Below, one piece after another: positions 1 through 5,985 of a DNA stretch of 6,104 nucleotides. Numbering within the stretch: the stretch's first letter is position 1; each line of letters begins with the position of its first letter. The DNA is from an uncultured Phycisphaerales bacterium (GTDB lineage: Bacteria > Planctomycetota > Phycisphaerae > UBA1845 > CAIVHJ01). The position numbers and the translations under genes were made by a program. The stretch is taken from the NCBI GenBank assembly GCA_903905665.1, contig CAIVHJ010000417.1, forward strand, positions 1 to 6,104, written 5' to 3'. The notes under the pieces were generated by a model that was not told the DNA's origin, ran no database searches, and was given only the letters and a program-made list of their open reading frames with translations.

Positions 1-1
1 G

Positions 2-1936
2 CGCCGACCTCTCGTCGGCAGGAACTTATTCCCCGTCGCTCTGGGAGTGCTTCTGGGGGGTTTGTGCGCGGTCCCCGGTGCTGCGCAAACCTCGGCTTCC
101 CCCAAAACTGATCCACCCGCCGAAACATCCAACGACAATCAAACTCCGCCGGTTTTCACGACGATCACAGGTCAGGTCGGCGATGCGCTGGGCCGCGGTG
201 TGTCCAAAGCATCCATTTCCGCCCAAAAAGCGGATGACCCGTCCGTTACGACCCAGGTCGAATCCAACGAGATCGGGGATTTTCAGATCAAGTTCGAGGG
301 GCGTCATCGCGGTAAATTTAAACTAACATTCGCGTGTGATCACTTTGAACCCCTCGAATTGGAAGTGGAAGTCACGGACGACGACCCCGAACCTTTTGCT
401 TATGTCGATTTGATCGGGGCGCTGGCTCTGGGCGGTGACGTCGTGGAATTCCTTGAGGAATTACCTCTGGCCGGCGCCAAAGTGGAACTGCAAACCCCCT
501 ACCGAACCGATCACGCCACGACCGACGAATCCGGCAGATTTGAATTCAACAAACTGATTCCGGGCGGCGCGCAAATCACGGTCGAAGCACAGGGATTCGG
601 CAAAAAACAGTTGAGAGTTTCTGCGGAAATGGCGCAGGGGCCCATACGCATCGTGATGTACCCGGAAAAGATTCTCCAGCTGACGGTCGTCAACGAAACC
701 GACCAGCCCATCCCCGATGCGGTCGTCGAAATCGAAGTGGACCGGCACGATGATTCCCGTACCGCCACCACCGATTCGCAGGGTCAGACCACGTTCAAGC
801 AGATCCCCAGTGACGCCGATACTGTCCGAATCCGGCTGACCCACCGCGACTTTGTTTCCACGGGGCGCTACGATCAGGAAATTCACTTTGATCCCGACGA
901 ATTTTCTGTCCAAAAGACCCTGAAAATGCAACCCGCCGCTTCTGTCAAAGGCATCGTCAAGGCTGCGGATTCGGGTGATCCGCTCAACGGCGCACGCGTC
1001 GCCGCAGGGCCGACCCGGAGCGATCAATCTCCCTGCGGATTCACGAATTCCAGGGGCGAATATGAAATCGTCGGTCTCCCCGCCGGCCCCACCGTCCTCA
1101 CCGTTCACGTGGCCGGCTACGCGCCACAACTCCAGATCATTACCACGACCCCGCGACAAACCGCCACGGCAGATTTCACCATGGACAAAGGACGCGCCGT
1201 CACGGGCTCAGTCGTGGATGCCCAGGGTCAACCGGTGTCCAAGGGGCAGGTCGTTTCGTCCCGCTGGAAGAATTACGAAACCATCGGACTGCACGCCCCA
1301 ATCAGCGCGCAGGGAAAATTCGTTCTGGAAAACGCGCCGCCGGATGAGTTCACGCTTGATATCGTTTCCCGCAACGTCGGAGCAATCTACAACCAGACCA
1401 TTCGCTCCGATCGCAACGATTATGAATTCAAACTCGAACAGATATTATCGCAACAAGACGTGGACTCCCCGAACCTGTGCTCCGCCAAAGTCGGCGACGC
1501 CATTCCTGATGTCACGCTGACTGCCATGGACGGTCAACGATTCGAAATCTCGAAAATTTCCGATCGCTATGTACTGTTGGATTTTTGGGCGACGTGGTGC
1601 GGCCCCTGCATGGCGGAAATGCCGAACATAAAACAGATTTACCAGGATTTCGGTTCCCGATCCGATTTTCTGCTGATCGGAATCAGCCTCGACCGCGACG
1701 AACAAACCCTGAAAAACATCCTCGAAAAAAATGACATTCGCTGGCCCCAGGCGCAAGGGGCGGAATCGGGCGCACAGGGCCTCGCCGACTCACTCGGTAT
1801 CCGTGCGATCCCCTGCACGATCCTCATCGGGCCCGACCACAAGATCATCGCAATTCAACTGATCGGACAGGAACTCCATAACCGGATTGCGGAGACAATC
1901 AAAACAGCCGCACCCCCATCGAATGGCCTTCCTTAG
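2..1936 (+). CDS. Secreted protein with tandem carboxypeptidase-regulatory-like (Ig-like) repeats and a C-terminal TlpA-type thioredoxin domain (5' end outside window)
   Basis: The frame is open from base 2, so the gene is probably cut by the window edge. A GTG at 47 is the first start-like codon, but it falls inside the hydrophobic core of a signal peptide whose basic part (RRPLVGRN) is encoded upstream; the likely cleavage site is PGAA|Q. Numbering from that GTG, about five beta-sandwich units of the carboxypeptidase-regulatory/CnaB type are visible near 37-109, 126-205, 208-293, 298-378 and 384-463, with recurring D-x-x-G-x-F/Y and aGY-like motifs. A thioredoxin/AhpC-TSA-like domain follows at about 481-622, with redox motif WCGPC at 517-521 and the expected cis-proline at Pro589 (RAIPC). 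Known for the family: TlpA/ResA-like domains reduce or exchange disulfides outside the cytoplasm. Inferred: an envelope thiol oxidoreductase held on an Ig-like stalk. The residue after the cis-proline is Cys590 rather than the usual Thr. Function is fairly sure for the redox fold; substrate unknown. Confidence 0.85.
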   Translation, partial: RRPLVGRNLFPVALGVLLGGLCAVPGAAQTSASPKTDPPAETSNDNQTPPVFTTITGQVGDALGRGVSKASISAQKADDPSVTTQVESNEIGDFQIKFEGRHRGKFKLTFACDHFEPLELEVEVTDDDPEPFAYVDLIGALALGGDVVEFLEELPLAGAKVELQTPYRTDHATTDESGRFEFNKLIPGGAQITVEAQGFGKKQLRVSAEMAQGPIRIVMYPEKILQLTVVNETDQPIPDAVVEIEVDRHDDSRTATTDSQGQTTFKQIPSDADTVRIRLTHRDFVSTGRYDQEIHFDPDEFSVQKTLKMQPAASVKGIVKAADSGDPLNGARVAAGPTRSDQSPCGFTNSRGEYEIVGLPAGPTVLTVHVAGYAPQLQIITTTPRQTATADFTMDKGRAVTGSVVDAQGQPVSKGQVVSSRWKNYETIGLHAPISAQGKFVLENAPPDEFTLDIVSRNVGAIYNQTIRSDRNDYEFKLEQILSQQDVDSPNLCSAKVGDAIPDVTLTAMDGQRFEISKISDRYVLLDFWATWCGPCMAEMPNIKQIYQDFGSRSDFLLIGISLDRDEQTLKNILEKNDIRWPQAQGAESGAQGLADSLGIRAIPCTILIGPDHKIIAIQLIGQELHNRIAETIKTAAPPSNGLP

Positions 1937-1942
1937 CGCAAT

Positions 1943-1973
1943 AAAAAAGGACGTGAAATCCTCACGCCCTTTT
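1943..1973. terminator. Bidirectional intrinsic terminator between convergent genes
   Basis: A stem pairs 1945-1956 with 1962-1973 around a 5-nt loop, with a single A/C mismatch (1951/1967). It starts 8 bases after the stop codon of the thioredoxin-fusion gene and lies about 63 bases past the stop of the opposing STN-like gene. Read leftward, the stem is followed by six T residues (1948-1943), a good factor-independent signal for the minus-strand gene. Read rightward, the T run is only the four Ts within the stem, so termination that way is weaker. Confidence 0.75.
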
Positions 1974-2036
1974 CGCTTCAAACAAATCCAACAAACTCAT
2001 AAAACCCGATATCGTGCGACGAAATCATTCCTCAAT

Positions 2037-2966
2037 CTAATCAAATGCTTTACCGGTATAACCAAACATGCCTCCGATTTTTTCGTGCATCTCAATGGTC
2101 TGAGTAATCACCAGCTGACCCCGCCTCAGATCGGAGATCTTACCCGGCCCGCCTCCATCATCCCATGTTTCGGGATTGATCGACTTGATGACCTCTTTGA
2201 CGGCGTCACGTAAGGTATCCATCAATGCGGCATAATCCTGCTGCTGCCCGCCACTGCCGCCACTGCCGCCACTGCCGCCACCGCCGCCTCCGGATGATCC
2301 CCCAAAGATGCTTTGACCGCTGCCTCCGCCTCCGCTCCCGCCCTGTCCTCCTCCACCCTGCTGCTGGTTTTGGTTGTTCACGCTGACCTGGGGCGCTCCG
2401 TTGAACATCGGAACCGGTACCACGCAGCTGGTTATGTCGTAAGCACGCACGAATAACTTTCTGTTGAAGTAGGATTTTGGAGCGATCCGAACCATCCCGC
2501 CGATCACGTAATAGGTCAACTTGTCGGAATCGGTGGAGGCGCCGGTGGACACATATTCCAGTACTTCGTCGAGCACTTCGGCCACCGTCGTGTTGGTGAG
2601 CGTCAGATTCACTTCCGAATCCGCAGCCACACCGCTGTCTCCGGATTCAATCACTTTCCAAAGCACCAGAATGTTGTCCATTCCCTGCTGTTTCTTGAAA
2701 TATTCCTCCAGCAAATCTCCAAATGTTTCACCTTCCCAATTCACGCTCTCGATGGGCTTGTTCAGCGTCTTCAGTGTTTTGAGCAGCCGTTCTTCCCGAC
2801 GTTCCTTGACGGTTGTCAGGGGCTTTGCTCCGACAGGCGCAGGAGCCGTTTCGGTTTTTTTGACTTCGGTTGCTCTTTCGGGCTTCGTCGGTTCATCCTG
2901 CCCCCAAGCGTTTGGAACTGCGATTCCGACAAGGGCAAAAACAGCCACGATACTCAGTTTCTTCAT
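2037..2966 (-). CDS. Secreted STN/secretin-N-like protein with Gly-rich linker, planctomycete type
   Basis: The 309-residue product begins with a clear signal peptide (MKKLSIVAVFALVG..., likely cut after AWG22). The ATG at 2966 is chosen because GGGAGG sits 7 bases upstream; the longer in-frame TTG at 2981 would put the ribosome site inside the gene. After a Lys/Glu/Pro-rich spacer, residues about 69-165 have the pattern of an STN-like (secretin/TonB short N-terminal) fold: a predicted amphipathic helix, VNLTLTNTTVAEVLDEVLEY, then strands ending in YYVIGGMVRIAP. VRAYDI follows at 173-178. Residues about 201-243 are a low-complexity Gly/Ser/Gln linker. A conserved-looking block follows at 244-300 (INPETWDDGGGPGKI...GQLVITQT..MHEKI). 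From memory, this arrangement recurs in planctomycetal secreted proteins of unknown function. No secretin barrel is present, so it is not a complete secretin. Role unknown; possibly an envelope scaffold or binding protein. Confidence 0.85.
   Translation of the reverse strand: MKKLSIVAVFALVGIAVPNAWGQDEPTKPERATEVKKTETAPAPVGAKPLTTVKERREERLLKTLKTLNKPIESVNWEGETFGDLLEEYFKKQQGMDNILVLWKVIESGDSGVAADSEVNLTLTNTTVAEVLDEVLEYVSTGASTDSDKLTYYVIGGMVRIAPKSYFNRKLFVRAYDITSCVVPVPMFNGAPQVSVNNQNQQQGGGGQGGSGGGGSGQSIFGGSSGGGGGGSGGSGGSGGQQQDYAALMDTLRDAVKEVIKSINPETWDDGGGPGKISDLRRGQLVITQTIEMHEKIGGMFGYTGKAFD
2247..2357 (-). repeat. Low-complexity Gly/Ser-coding tract with 9-bp tandem repeat
   Basis: This is the part of the STN-like gene that encodes the Gly-rich linker (residues 204-240). 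At 2248-2274 the plus strand has three perfect copies of CCGCCACTG, followed by a degenerate fourth copy and further CCG/CCT triplets. Each unit encodes Ser-Gly-Gly. Because the unit is 9 bp, slippage would change linker length without breaking the frame. Confidence 0.8.
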
Positions 2967-2980
2967 GATCAAACCTCCCA

Positions 2981-2994
2981 ACCGGCAATCCGGT
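2981..2994 (-). promoter_or_regulatory. Small hairpin just upstream of the ribosome site of the STN-like gene
   Basis: ACCGG (2981-2985) and CCGGT (2990-2994) form a perfect 5-bp stem with a 4-nt loop. On the minus-strand mRNA the stem ends within a base or so of the GGGAGG ribosome site (2974-2979), so if it folds it could affect ribosome access or mRNA stability. The stem is short and may be chance. Confidence 0.25.
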
Positions 2995-3146
2995 CTTTTA
3001 CCCTAACCCACAGTGAACGTTCATGATACAACTGGTCCATCTGGAACACAACGATTCACATCCAACTGAATGATATTCCCCAAGTCGATCAATTTCCACT
3101 TATTACAAATCCTAATTGCAAAAATCGCGAACCCTTGCAGGAAAAT

Positions 3147-3572
3147 CTATGAGTTCTTGCGGTTCAGCCGGATATTCTTATTGTCGGATTCCGTCTTGTT
3201 CGCCATTGAATAATTGCTGTTTTGGCGGTCGTGGTTGACCTTGAGTTTTTGTTTGTAGAGTTCGGCGACCTCCTCGGCGCTCAATCCAACGCATTGCGCC
3301 ATGCTAATCAGGAAAAAGAACAGGTCGATCACCTCCACCCTAGCGTTCTGAAGATCGTGTAACTCAAAGCGCCGACCGTCTTTAGCCTCTTTGCACCAAT
3401 GTTTCCAAAACGTGCAGTTCCGTAATTCCTCCAACTCGTTTGCTGCGGCAATGATGTAATCGTTCAACCATTGCCCCGCCTTGACGGGATCGAAGTTTTC
3501 CCTAAGTAGTTGCGTATCATAGCCGATCCGCTTGTTCAGTTCACCTTGAAGTCGAAACATCTCATCGAGCAC
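3147..3572 (-). CDS. dUTPase-like / MazG-type all-alpha NTP pyrophosphatase
   Basis: The 141-residue, largely helical product matches the dimeric dUTPase (dUTPase_2) / MazG-like superfamily, whose members hydrolyse dUTP or related nucleotides to the monophosphate and pyrophosphate in the cytoplasm. Visible family features are the N-terminal MFRLQGELN helix, the metal-binding acidic helix ANELEEL (Glu46, Glu48, Glu49) followed by W56K57, the second acidic helix ARVEVIDLFFFLIS (Glu80, Asp83), and the C-terminal substrate-loop pattern KVNHDRQNSNYS (Asn113, Arg116, Gln117). The GTG at 3572 is chosen as start because AAGGA lies 8 bases upstream; the internal ATG at 3560 would be 20 bases away. The last 15-20 residues are polar and basic and look like a disordered tail. 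It shares its strand with the CPBP gene upstream, but a 238-base repeat-bearing gap makes one operon unlikely. dUTP as substrate is likely but not proven; other MazG-like substrates remain possible. Confidence 0.82.
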   Translation of the reverse strand: MLDEMFRLQGELNKRIGYDTQLLRENFDPVKAGQWLNDYIIAAANELEELRNCTFWKHWCKEAKDGRRFELHDLQNARVEVIDLFFFLISMAQCVGLSAEEVAELYKQKLKVNHDRQNSNYSMANKTESDNKNIRLNRKNS

Positions 3573-3611
3573 GGTTTGATTCCTTGTTTGGAGTAAGAAT
3601 CTATCCTAATA

Positions 3612-3704
3612 CCACCCCTCCCTGCCAGGGAGGGATTGGGGGGAGGGTCAAATTCCCCTGCTTGCCCCTCACCCTACCCTCTCCCCTCTAGGGGAGAGGG
3701 GTAA
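3612..3704. repeat. Pair of inverted REP-like palindromes (BIME-like element)
   Basis: Two strong GC-rich hairpins lie in the gap between the CPBP and dUTPase-like genes. Hairpin 1 pairs 3616-3623 with 3627-3634 (CCCTCCCT/AGGGAGGG, 3-nt loop). Hairpin 2 pairs 3677-3687 with 3690-3700 (CCCTCTCCCCT/AGGGGAGAGGG, 2-nt loop). Hairpin 1 is followed by a G-rich tail (about 3638-3647) and hairpin 2 is preceded by a C-rich tail (about 3665-3680), so the two are inverted copies of a similar hairpin-plus-tail unit. This is the architecture of REP/BIME elements, which are dispersed between genes and in known cases moved by RAYT (REP-associated IS200-like) transposases. No such transposase is in the window. 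As RNA the hairpins could also stabilise or end the CPBP transcript. Confidence 0.7.
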
Positions 3705-3810
3705 TGGAATAGGCCCTAAGGCACCGCTATCTCCAGTAGTTCATTTTAGTTCCGAAAAACCCGCCACGCAAATACCCAGACTTCGTTGCTTGCTACTTTA
3801 CTGATGTTGC

Positions 3811-4521
3811 TTATGGCGGGATTGCGTCGAGGGTCACAACGACCACGTTGTAGATCACGTGGCACCCGGCGGTGATTCCATATCCGCGAAACAGGAACAT
3901 CGCCCCCAGATAGATTCCCGCAAGGGTGCGAAATACGAAACTCCCGAAACGGTACGGTTCGCCCCCCAGCGGTTCATAGTGGTGCGCCGAAAACAAAATC
4001 GCCGCAATCAGCACCGACCAGATCAGGGCTTTGTCTTTTTTGATCCGTAGCACGTCCTCCAGCACGATCACCAGCGCCGTAATGAGAATCAACCGAAAAA
4101 TCATCTCCTCGTACACGCCCGCCCCGGTGCTCACGACGACGTTTTCAAACCATTCGGAGCGAGGACTGGGAGTTGACGACATGACGCGAATCCACCGGTA
4201 CAACAAAAACAGCGGCAACGTCCAGACAAACGACTCGCCGCCCATTCCCAATAGTGTGGACCAGTGGACCTTCCACGGTTGGCCGGACAAAACGTGCGTC
4301 ACCAGCAGAATGATGATGATGGCGATTCCGGGCAGGAAAAATCCCGTCGCGCCGAACAGACTCCAGAACATTCGGACCAGGTGATAGGCGATAACGCGAT
4401 CCTGCTGGACGATCGGCTGGGACGGGTTGACCATCCAGGCCCCGATTTCGTATGCCAGGATCAGCGGCAGCAGATATACCAGGCTGTGCAACGGGCGTCG
4501 CGCGTCTTCAATGTATCCCAC
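3811..4521 (-). CDS. CPBP-family intramembrane metalloprotease (CAAX/Abi type)
   Basis: The 236-residue multi-pass membrane protein has hydrophobic segments near residues 13-30, 56-78, 95-111, 140-157, 166-180, 195-211 and 218-233. The CPBP (PF02517) active-site motifs are all present in order: EExxxR at 138-143 (EEMIFR), FxxxH at 177-181 (FSAHH) and HxxxN at 221-225 (HVIYN). Known for the family: membrane-embedded glutamate-activated or metal-dependent proteases that process prenylated proteins, bacteriocin-type peptides or regulators; most bacterial members have no known substrate. The GTG at 4521 is chosen as start because GGAG lies 7 bases upstream (4529-4532). It diverges from the DNA glycosylase gene across a 47-base spacer. 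Nothing nearby looks like a bacteriocin precursor, so its substrate cannot be guessed. Confidence 0.92.
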   Translation of the reverse strand: MGYIEDARRPLHSLVYLLPLILAYEIGAWMVNPSQPIVQQDRVIAYHLVRMFWSLFGATGFFLPGIAIIIILLVTHVLSGQPWKVHWSTLLGMGGESFVWTLPLFLLYRWIRVMSSTPSPRSEWFENVVVSTGAGVYEEMIFRLILITALVIVLEDVLRIKKDKALIWSVLIAAILFSAHHYEPLGGEPYRFGSFVFRTLAGIYLGAMFLFRGYGITAGCHVIYNVVVVTLDAIPP

Positions 4522-4533
4522 AGTTCATCTCCG

Positions 4534-4562
4534 TTGACACTATGATGACGAATTGAAAGAAT
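4534..4562 (+). promoter_or_regulatory. Candidate sigma70-type promoter for the DNA glycosylase gene, possibly giving a leaderless mRNA
   Basis: A perfect TTGACA lies at 4534-4539, followed after exactly 17 bases by AAGAAT (4557-4562, four of six matches to TATAAT). Transcription would then begin about 4569-4570, at the ATG of the glycosylase gene. No Shine-Dalgarno-like sequence stands out before that ATG, which fits a leaderless transcript. The -10 match is only moderate and the spacer is shared with the divergent protease gene. Confidence 0.35.
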
Positions 4563-4568
4563 GGGTCA

Positions 4569-5234
4569 ATGACCCCCACCGGCAAAAAATTGATGGAACT
4601 TTATCACGCCTTGCTGAACCACCTTGGCCCCCAGCACTGGTGGCCGGCGAAAACCCCCACTGAAACCATCATCGGGGCTATTCTCGTTCAGCATGCGGCG
4701 TGGAAAAACGTTGAGCGGGCGATCGATTCGCTTCGGGGACAGCGGTTGCTGGATTTCCGGGCGATCGATCGGCTTGATGAATCTGCGCTGGCGGGCACGA
4801 TCCGGTCGGTGGGCACCGCCAAGGTGAAAGCCCGGCGGCTGAAAGCCTTCGCTCACTGGCTCGACGAAACATATCAATTCGACCCGGATTTCATGACCAG
4901 GACGCCGCTATCGACGCTTCGGGAGTCGCTGCTGTCGATTTCGGGAATCGGTCCCGAAACCGCCGATTGCATCCTCCTCTATGCTTGTGGAAAACCGACG
5001 TTTGTCGTCGATGCTTACACGCATCGAGTGATGGTCCGCCACCGATTGGCGGCCCCGGACTGGGGTTACGACGAATTGAAGGAACTTTTCGAGAGCAACC
5101 TGCCCGCCGACGTCGATTTGTTCAACGAGTACCACGCCCTGTTGGTAGCCGTTGGGAAGAAACACTGCCGCAAATCCGCCCTCTGCACCGACTGCCCCCT
5201 CGAACATTTCGACCACGATTCTGACACAATGTAA
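4569..5234 (+). CDS. HhH-GPD base-excision DNA glycosylase, MagIII / endonuclease III-like
   Basis: The 221-residue protein has the helix-hairpin-helix plus Gly/Pro/Asp glycosylase fold. The HhH lies at about 121-141 (LLSISGIGPETADCILLYA) and the catalytic Asp is Asp148 in VVDAYTHR. The N-terminal WWPAKTPTETIIGAILVQ and the form of the HhH resemble Helicobacter MagIII (3-methyladenine glycosylase) more than E. coli Nth. The position of the Nth catalytic lysine (GVGRKTA) is Glu130 here (GIGPETA), as in MagIII, so a glycosylase without strand-cutting lyase activity is inferred. The C-terminal iron-sulfur region has only three cysteines, C200-x5-C206-x2-C209, and the fourth ligand of a standard [4Fe-4S] loop is absent. 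It would excise damaged bases from DNA, probably alkylated ones, in the cytoplasm. Start is the ATG at 4569; no strong ribosome site precedes it. An annotation as endonuclease III-domain protein would describe the same gene. Confidence 0.9.
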   Translation: MTPTGKKLMELYHALLNHLGPQHWWPAKTPTETIIGAILVQHAAWKNVERAIDSLRGQRLLDFRAIDRLDESALAGTIRSVGTAKVKARRLKAFAHWLDETYQFDPDFMTRTPLSTLRESLLSISGIGPETADCILLYACGKPTFVVDAYTHRVMVRHRLAAPDWGYDELKELFESNLPADVDLFNEYHALLVAVGKKHCRKSALCTDCPLEHFDHDSDTM

Positions 5235-5249
5235 AATCTTGTTTGCGGT

Positions 5250-5360
5250 TTGCCGTTTGGTGGATGATCCACAATCGAGTGACGCAACTTCCTTCGGAAG
5301 GTCCGCCAAACGACAAGTCTGTATGAAGGGTCAACCGGAATGGCTTCGCCGTTTGGCGGA
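5250..5360. repeat. Intergenic three-armed repeat (CGTTTGGCGGA arms)
   Basis: Three related 11-mers occur in the gap after the glycosylase gene: CGTTTGGTGGA at 5254-5264, TCCGCCAAACG at 5302-5312 (inverted), and CGTTTGGCGGA at 5350-5360. The second and third are perfect reverse complements; the first differs from the third by one base that still allows a G-U pair. Start-to-start spacing is 48 bases both times. The direct copies stay similar over about 20 bases. Smaller hairpins lie inside: GTGGA/TCCAC at 5260-5272 and CTTCC/GGAAG at 5288-5300. The arms could form two mutually exclusive stems. I see no convincing gene here; an open frame through the region has no recognisable domain. Confidence 0.55.
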
Positions 5361-5414
5361 TCATCTGAAATCGGTGGACCGCGCCTATTCTACGATGGCC
5401 GCCTCGCTTCCCCG

Positions 5415-5456
5415 AAAGGAAAATTCCGATGAGCCCGCAGGCTCGCGCCTACGGAA
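5415..5456 (-). terminator. Probable intrinsic terminator of ndk
   Basis: Just past the ndk stop, read leftward, outer arms TTCCG/CGGAA (5452-5456 with 5424-5428) enclose an inner stem GAGCC/GGCTC (5431-5435 with 5440-5444, 4-nt loop). On the minus strand the hairpin is followed by TTTTCCTTT (5423-5415), a fair T-rich tail. The inner part also resembles short intergenic palindromes I recall from planctomycete genomes, so it may be a repeat serving as a terminator. Confidence 0.45.
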
Positions 5457-5464
5457 AAAAGGAT

Positions 5465-5926
5465 TCAGGATTCGCCGGGTTTGAAGACCCACTTGTATTG
5501 ACAGGGAACGTAGTCGAGAAGTTCGTCGGGTTTGAAATAGAGGGCGAGTTCGAGGGCGGCGGCTTCGGGGCTGTCGCTGCCGTGGATGAGGTTATAGGTG
5601 GTGCTGGAACTGAAGTCTCCGCGGATGGAGCCGGGTTCGGCATCAAAGCCGAAAGTTTTGCCCATCATTTTTCGGGTGATTTCAATGGCGCGCGCCCCTC
5701 GCACCGCCATCACGACGACGGGACCAGAGGTGATGTAGTCGATCAGGCCGGGATAAAACGGTTTGCCCTTGTGCGGGGCGTATTGCCGTTCGGCCAGTTC
5801 GCGCGAAAGATTCACCATTTTCATTCCCGCAATCGTCAATCCTTTTTGCTCAAACCGCGAAATCATCTCACCGATCAAACCGCGTTGCACCCCGTCCGGT
5901 TTCAAAATAACGAGCGTCGTTTCCAT
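5465..5926 (-). CDS. ndk: Nucleoside diphosphate kinase
   Basis: The 153-residue product transfers the gamma-phosphate of ATP to (d)NDPs through a phosphohistidine, balancing cytoplasmic (d)NTP pools. Family landmarks are all present: METTLVILKPDGVQRGLIGE at the N-terminus (Lys9), HKGKPFYPGLIDYITSGPVV (His52), Arg85 and Thr91 in ITRKMMGKT, Arg102 in SIRGDF, Asn112, and the active-site His115 in NLIHGSDSPEAA. Length is close to the usual 140-155. The ATG at 5926 is chosen as start because AAAGGA lies 6 bases upstream and the family's N-terminus begins there; an in-frame upstream start at 5980 would add 18 unrelated residues. The gene converges with the glycosylase gene and appears to be transcribed alone. 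The C-terminal tail (CQYKWVFKPGES) is slightly longer than in E. coli Ndk. Confidence 0.97.
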   Translation of the reverse strand: METTLVILKPDGVQRGLIGEMISRFEQKGLTIAGMKMVNLSRELAERQYAPHKGKPFYPGLIDYITSGPVVVMAVRGARAIEITRKMMGKTFGFDAEPGSIRGDFSSSTTYNLIHGSDSPEAAALELALYFKPDELLDYVPCQYKWVFKPGES

Positions 5927-5985
5927 GAGTGGTCCTTTCACATGATTCGTGTTTTGAATTTGCTCTATAGAAACCAACATCGAAC

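Noticed and set aside
461..1159. Long open frame (232 codons) on the minus strand opposite the Ig-like/thioredoxin gene
   Set aside because: It is antisense to a clearly real gene with recognisable domains, its translation is Gly/Arg/Asp-rich with no domain, and such shadows are common opposite GC-biased codons.
2966..2981. Upstream TTG start for the STN-like gene
   Set aside because: The GGGAGG ribosome site lies between this TTG and the ATG at 2966, and the ATG gives a standard MKK signal peptide.
2521..3006. Ser/Thr/Val-rich open frame on the plus strand opposite the STN-like gene
   Set aside because: Antisense shadow; its composition is the complement of the real gene's codons and it has no start signal.
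3014..3023. Perfect 10-bp palindrome TGAACGTTCA upstream of the STN-like gene, possible operator
   Set aside because: Several 10-bp palindromes are expected by chance in 6 kb, and there is no second copy or adjacent regulator gene.
3612..3704. CRISPR-like repeats
   Set aside because: Only two non-identical palindromes in inverted orientation with no regular spacers and no cas gene.
3760..3820. 7-bp inverted repeat CCCGCCA/TGGCGGG around the end of the protease gene
   Set aside because: The 47-base separation and lack of a T run make a terminator unlikely; probably chance in GC-rich DNA.
4561..4572. Three-codon open frame ATGGGTCAATGA overlapping the glycosylase start as a possible coupling uORF
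   Set aside because: It has no ribosome site, and the predicted transcription start would leave it off the mRNA; too short to support.
5152..5484. Open frame of 110 codons running from inside the glycosylase gene through the intergenic repeats
   Set aside because: Begins out of frame within a real gene, has no domain, and its downstream half is made of repeat and terminator hairpins.
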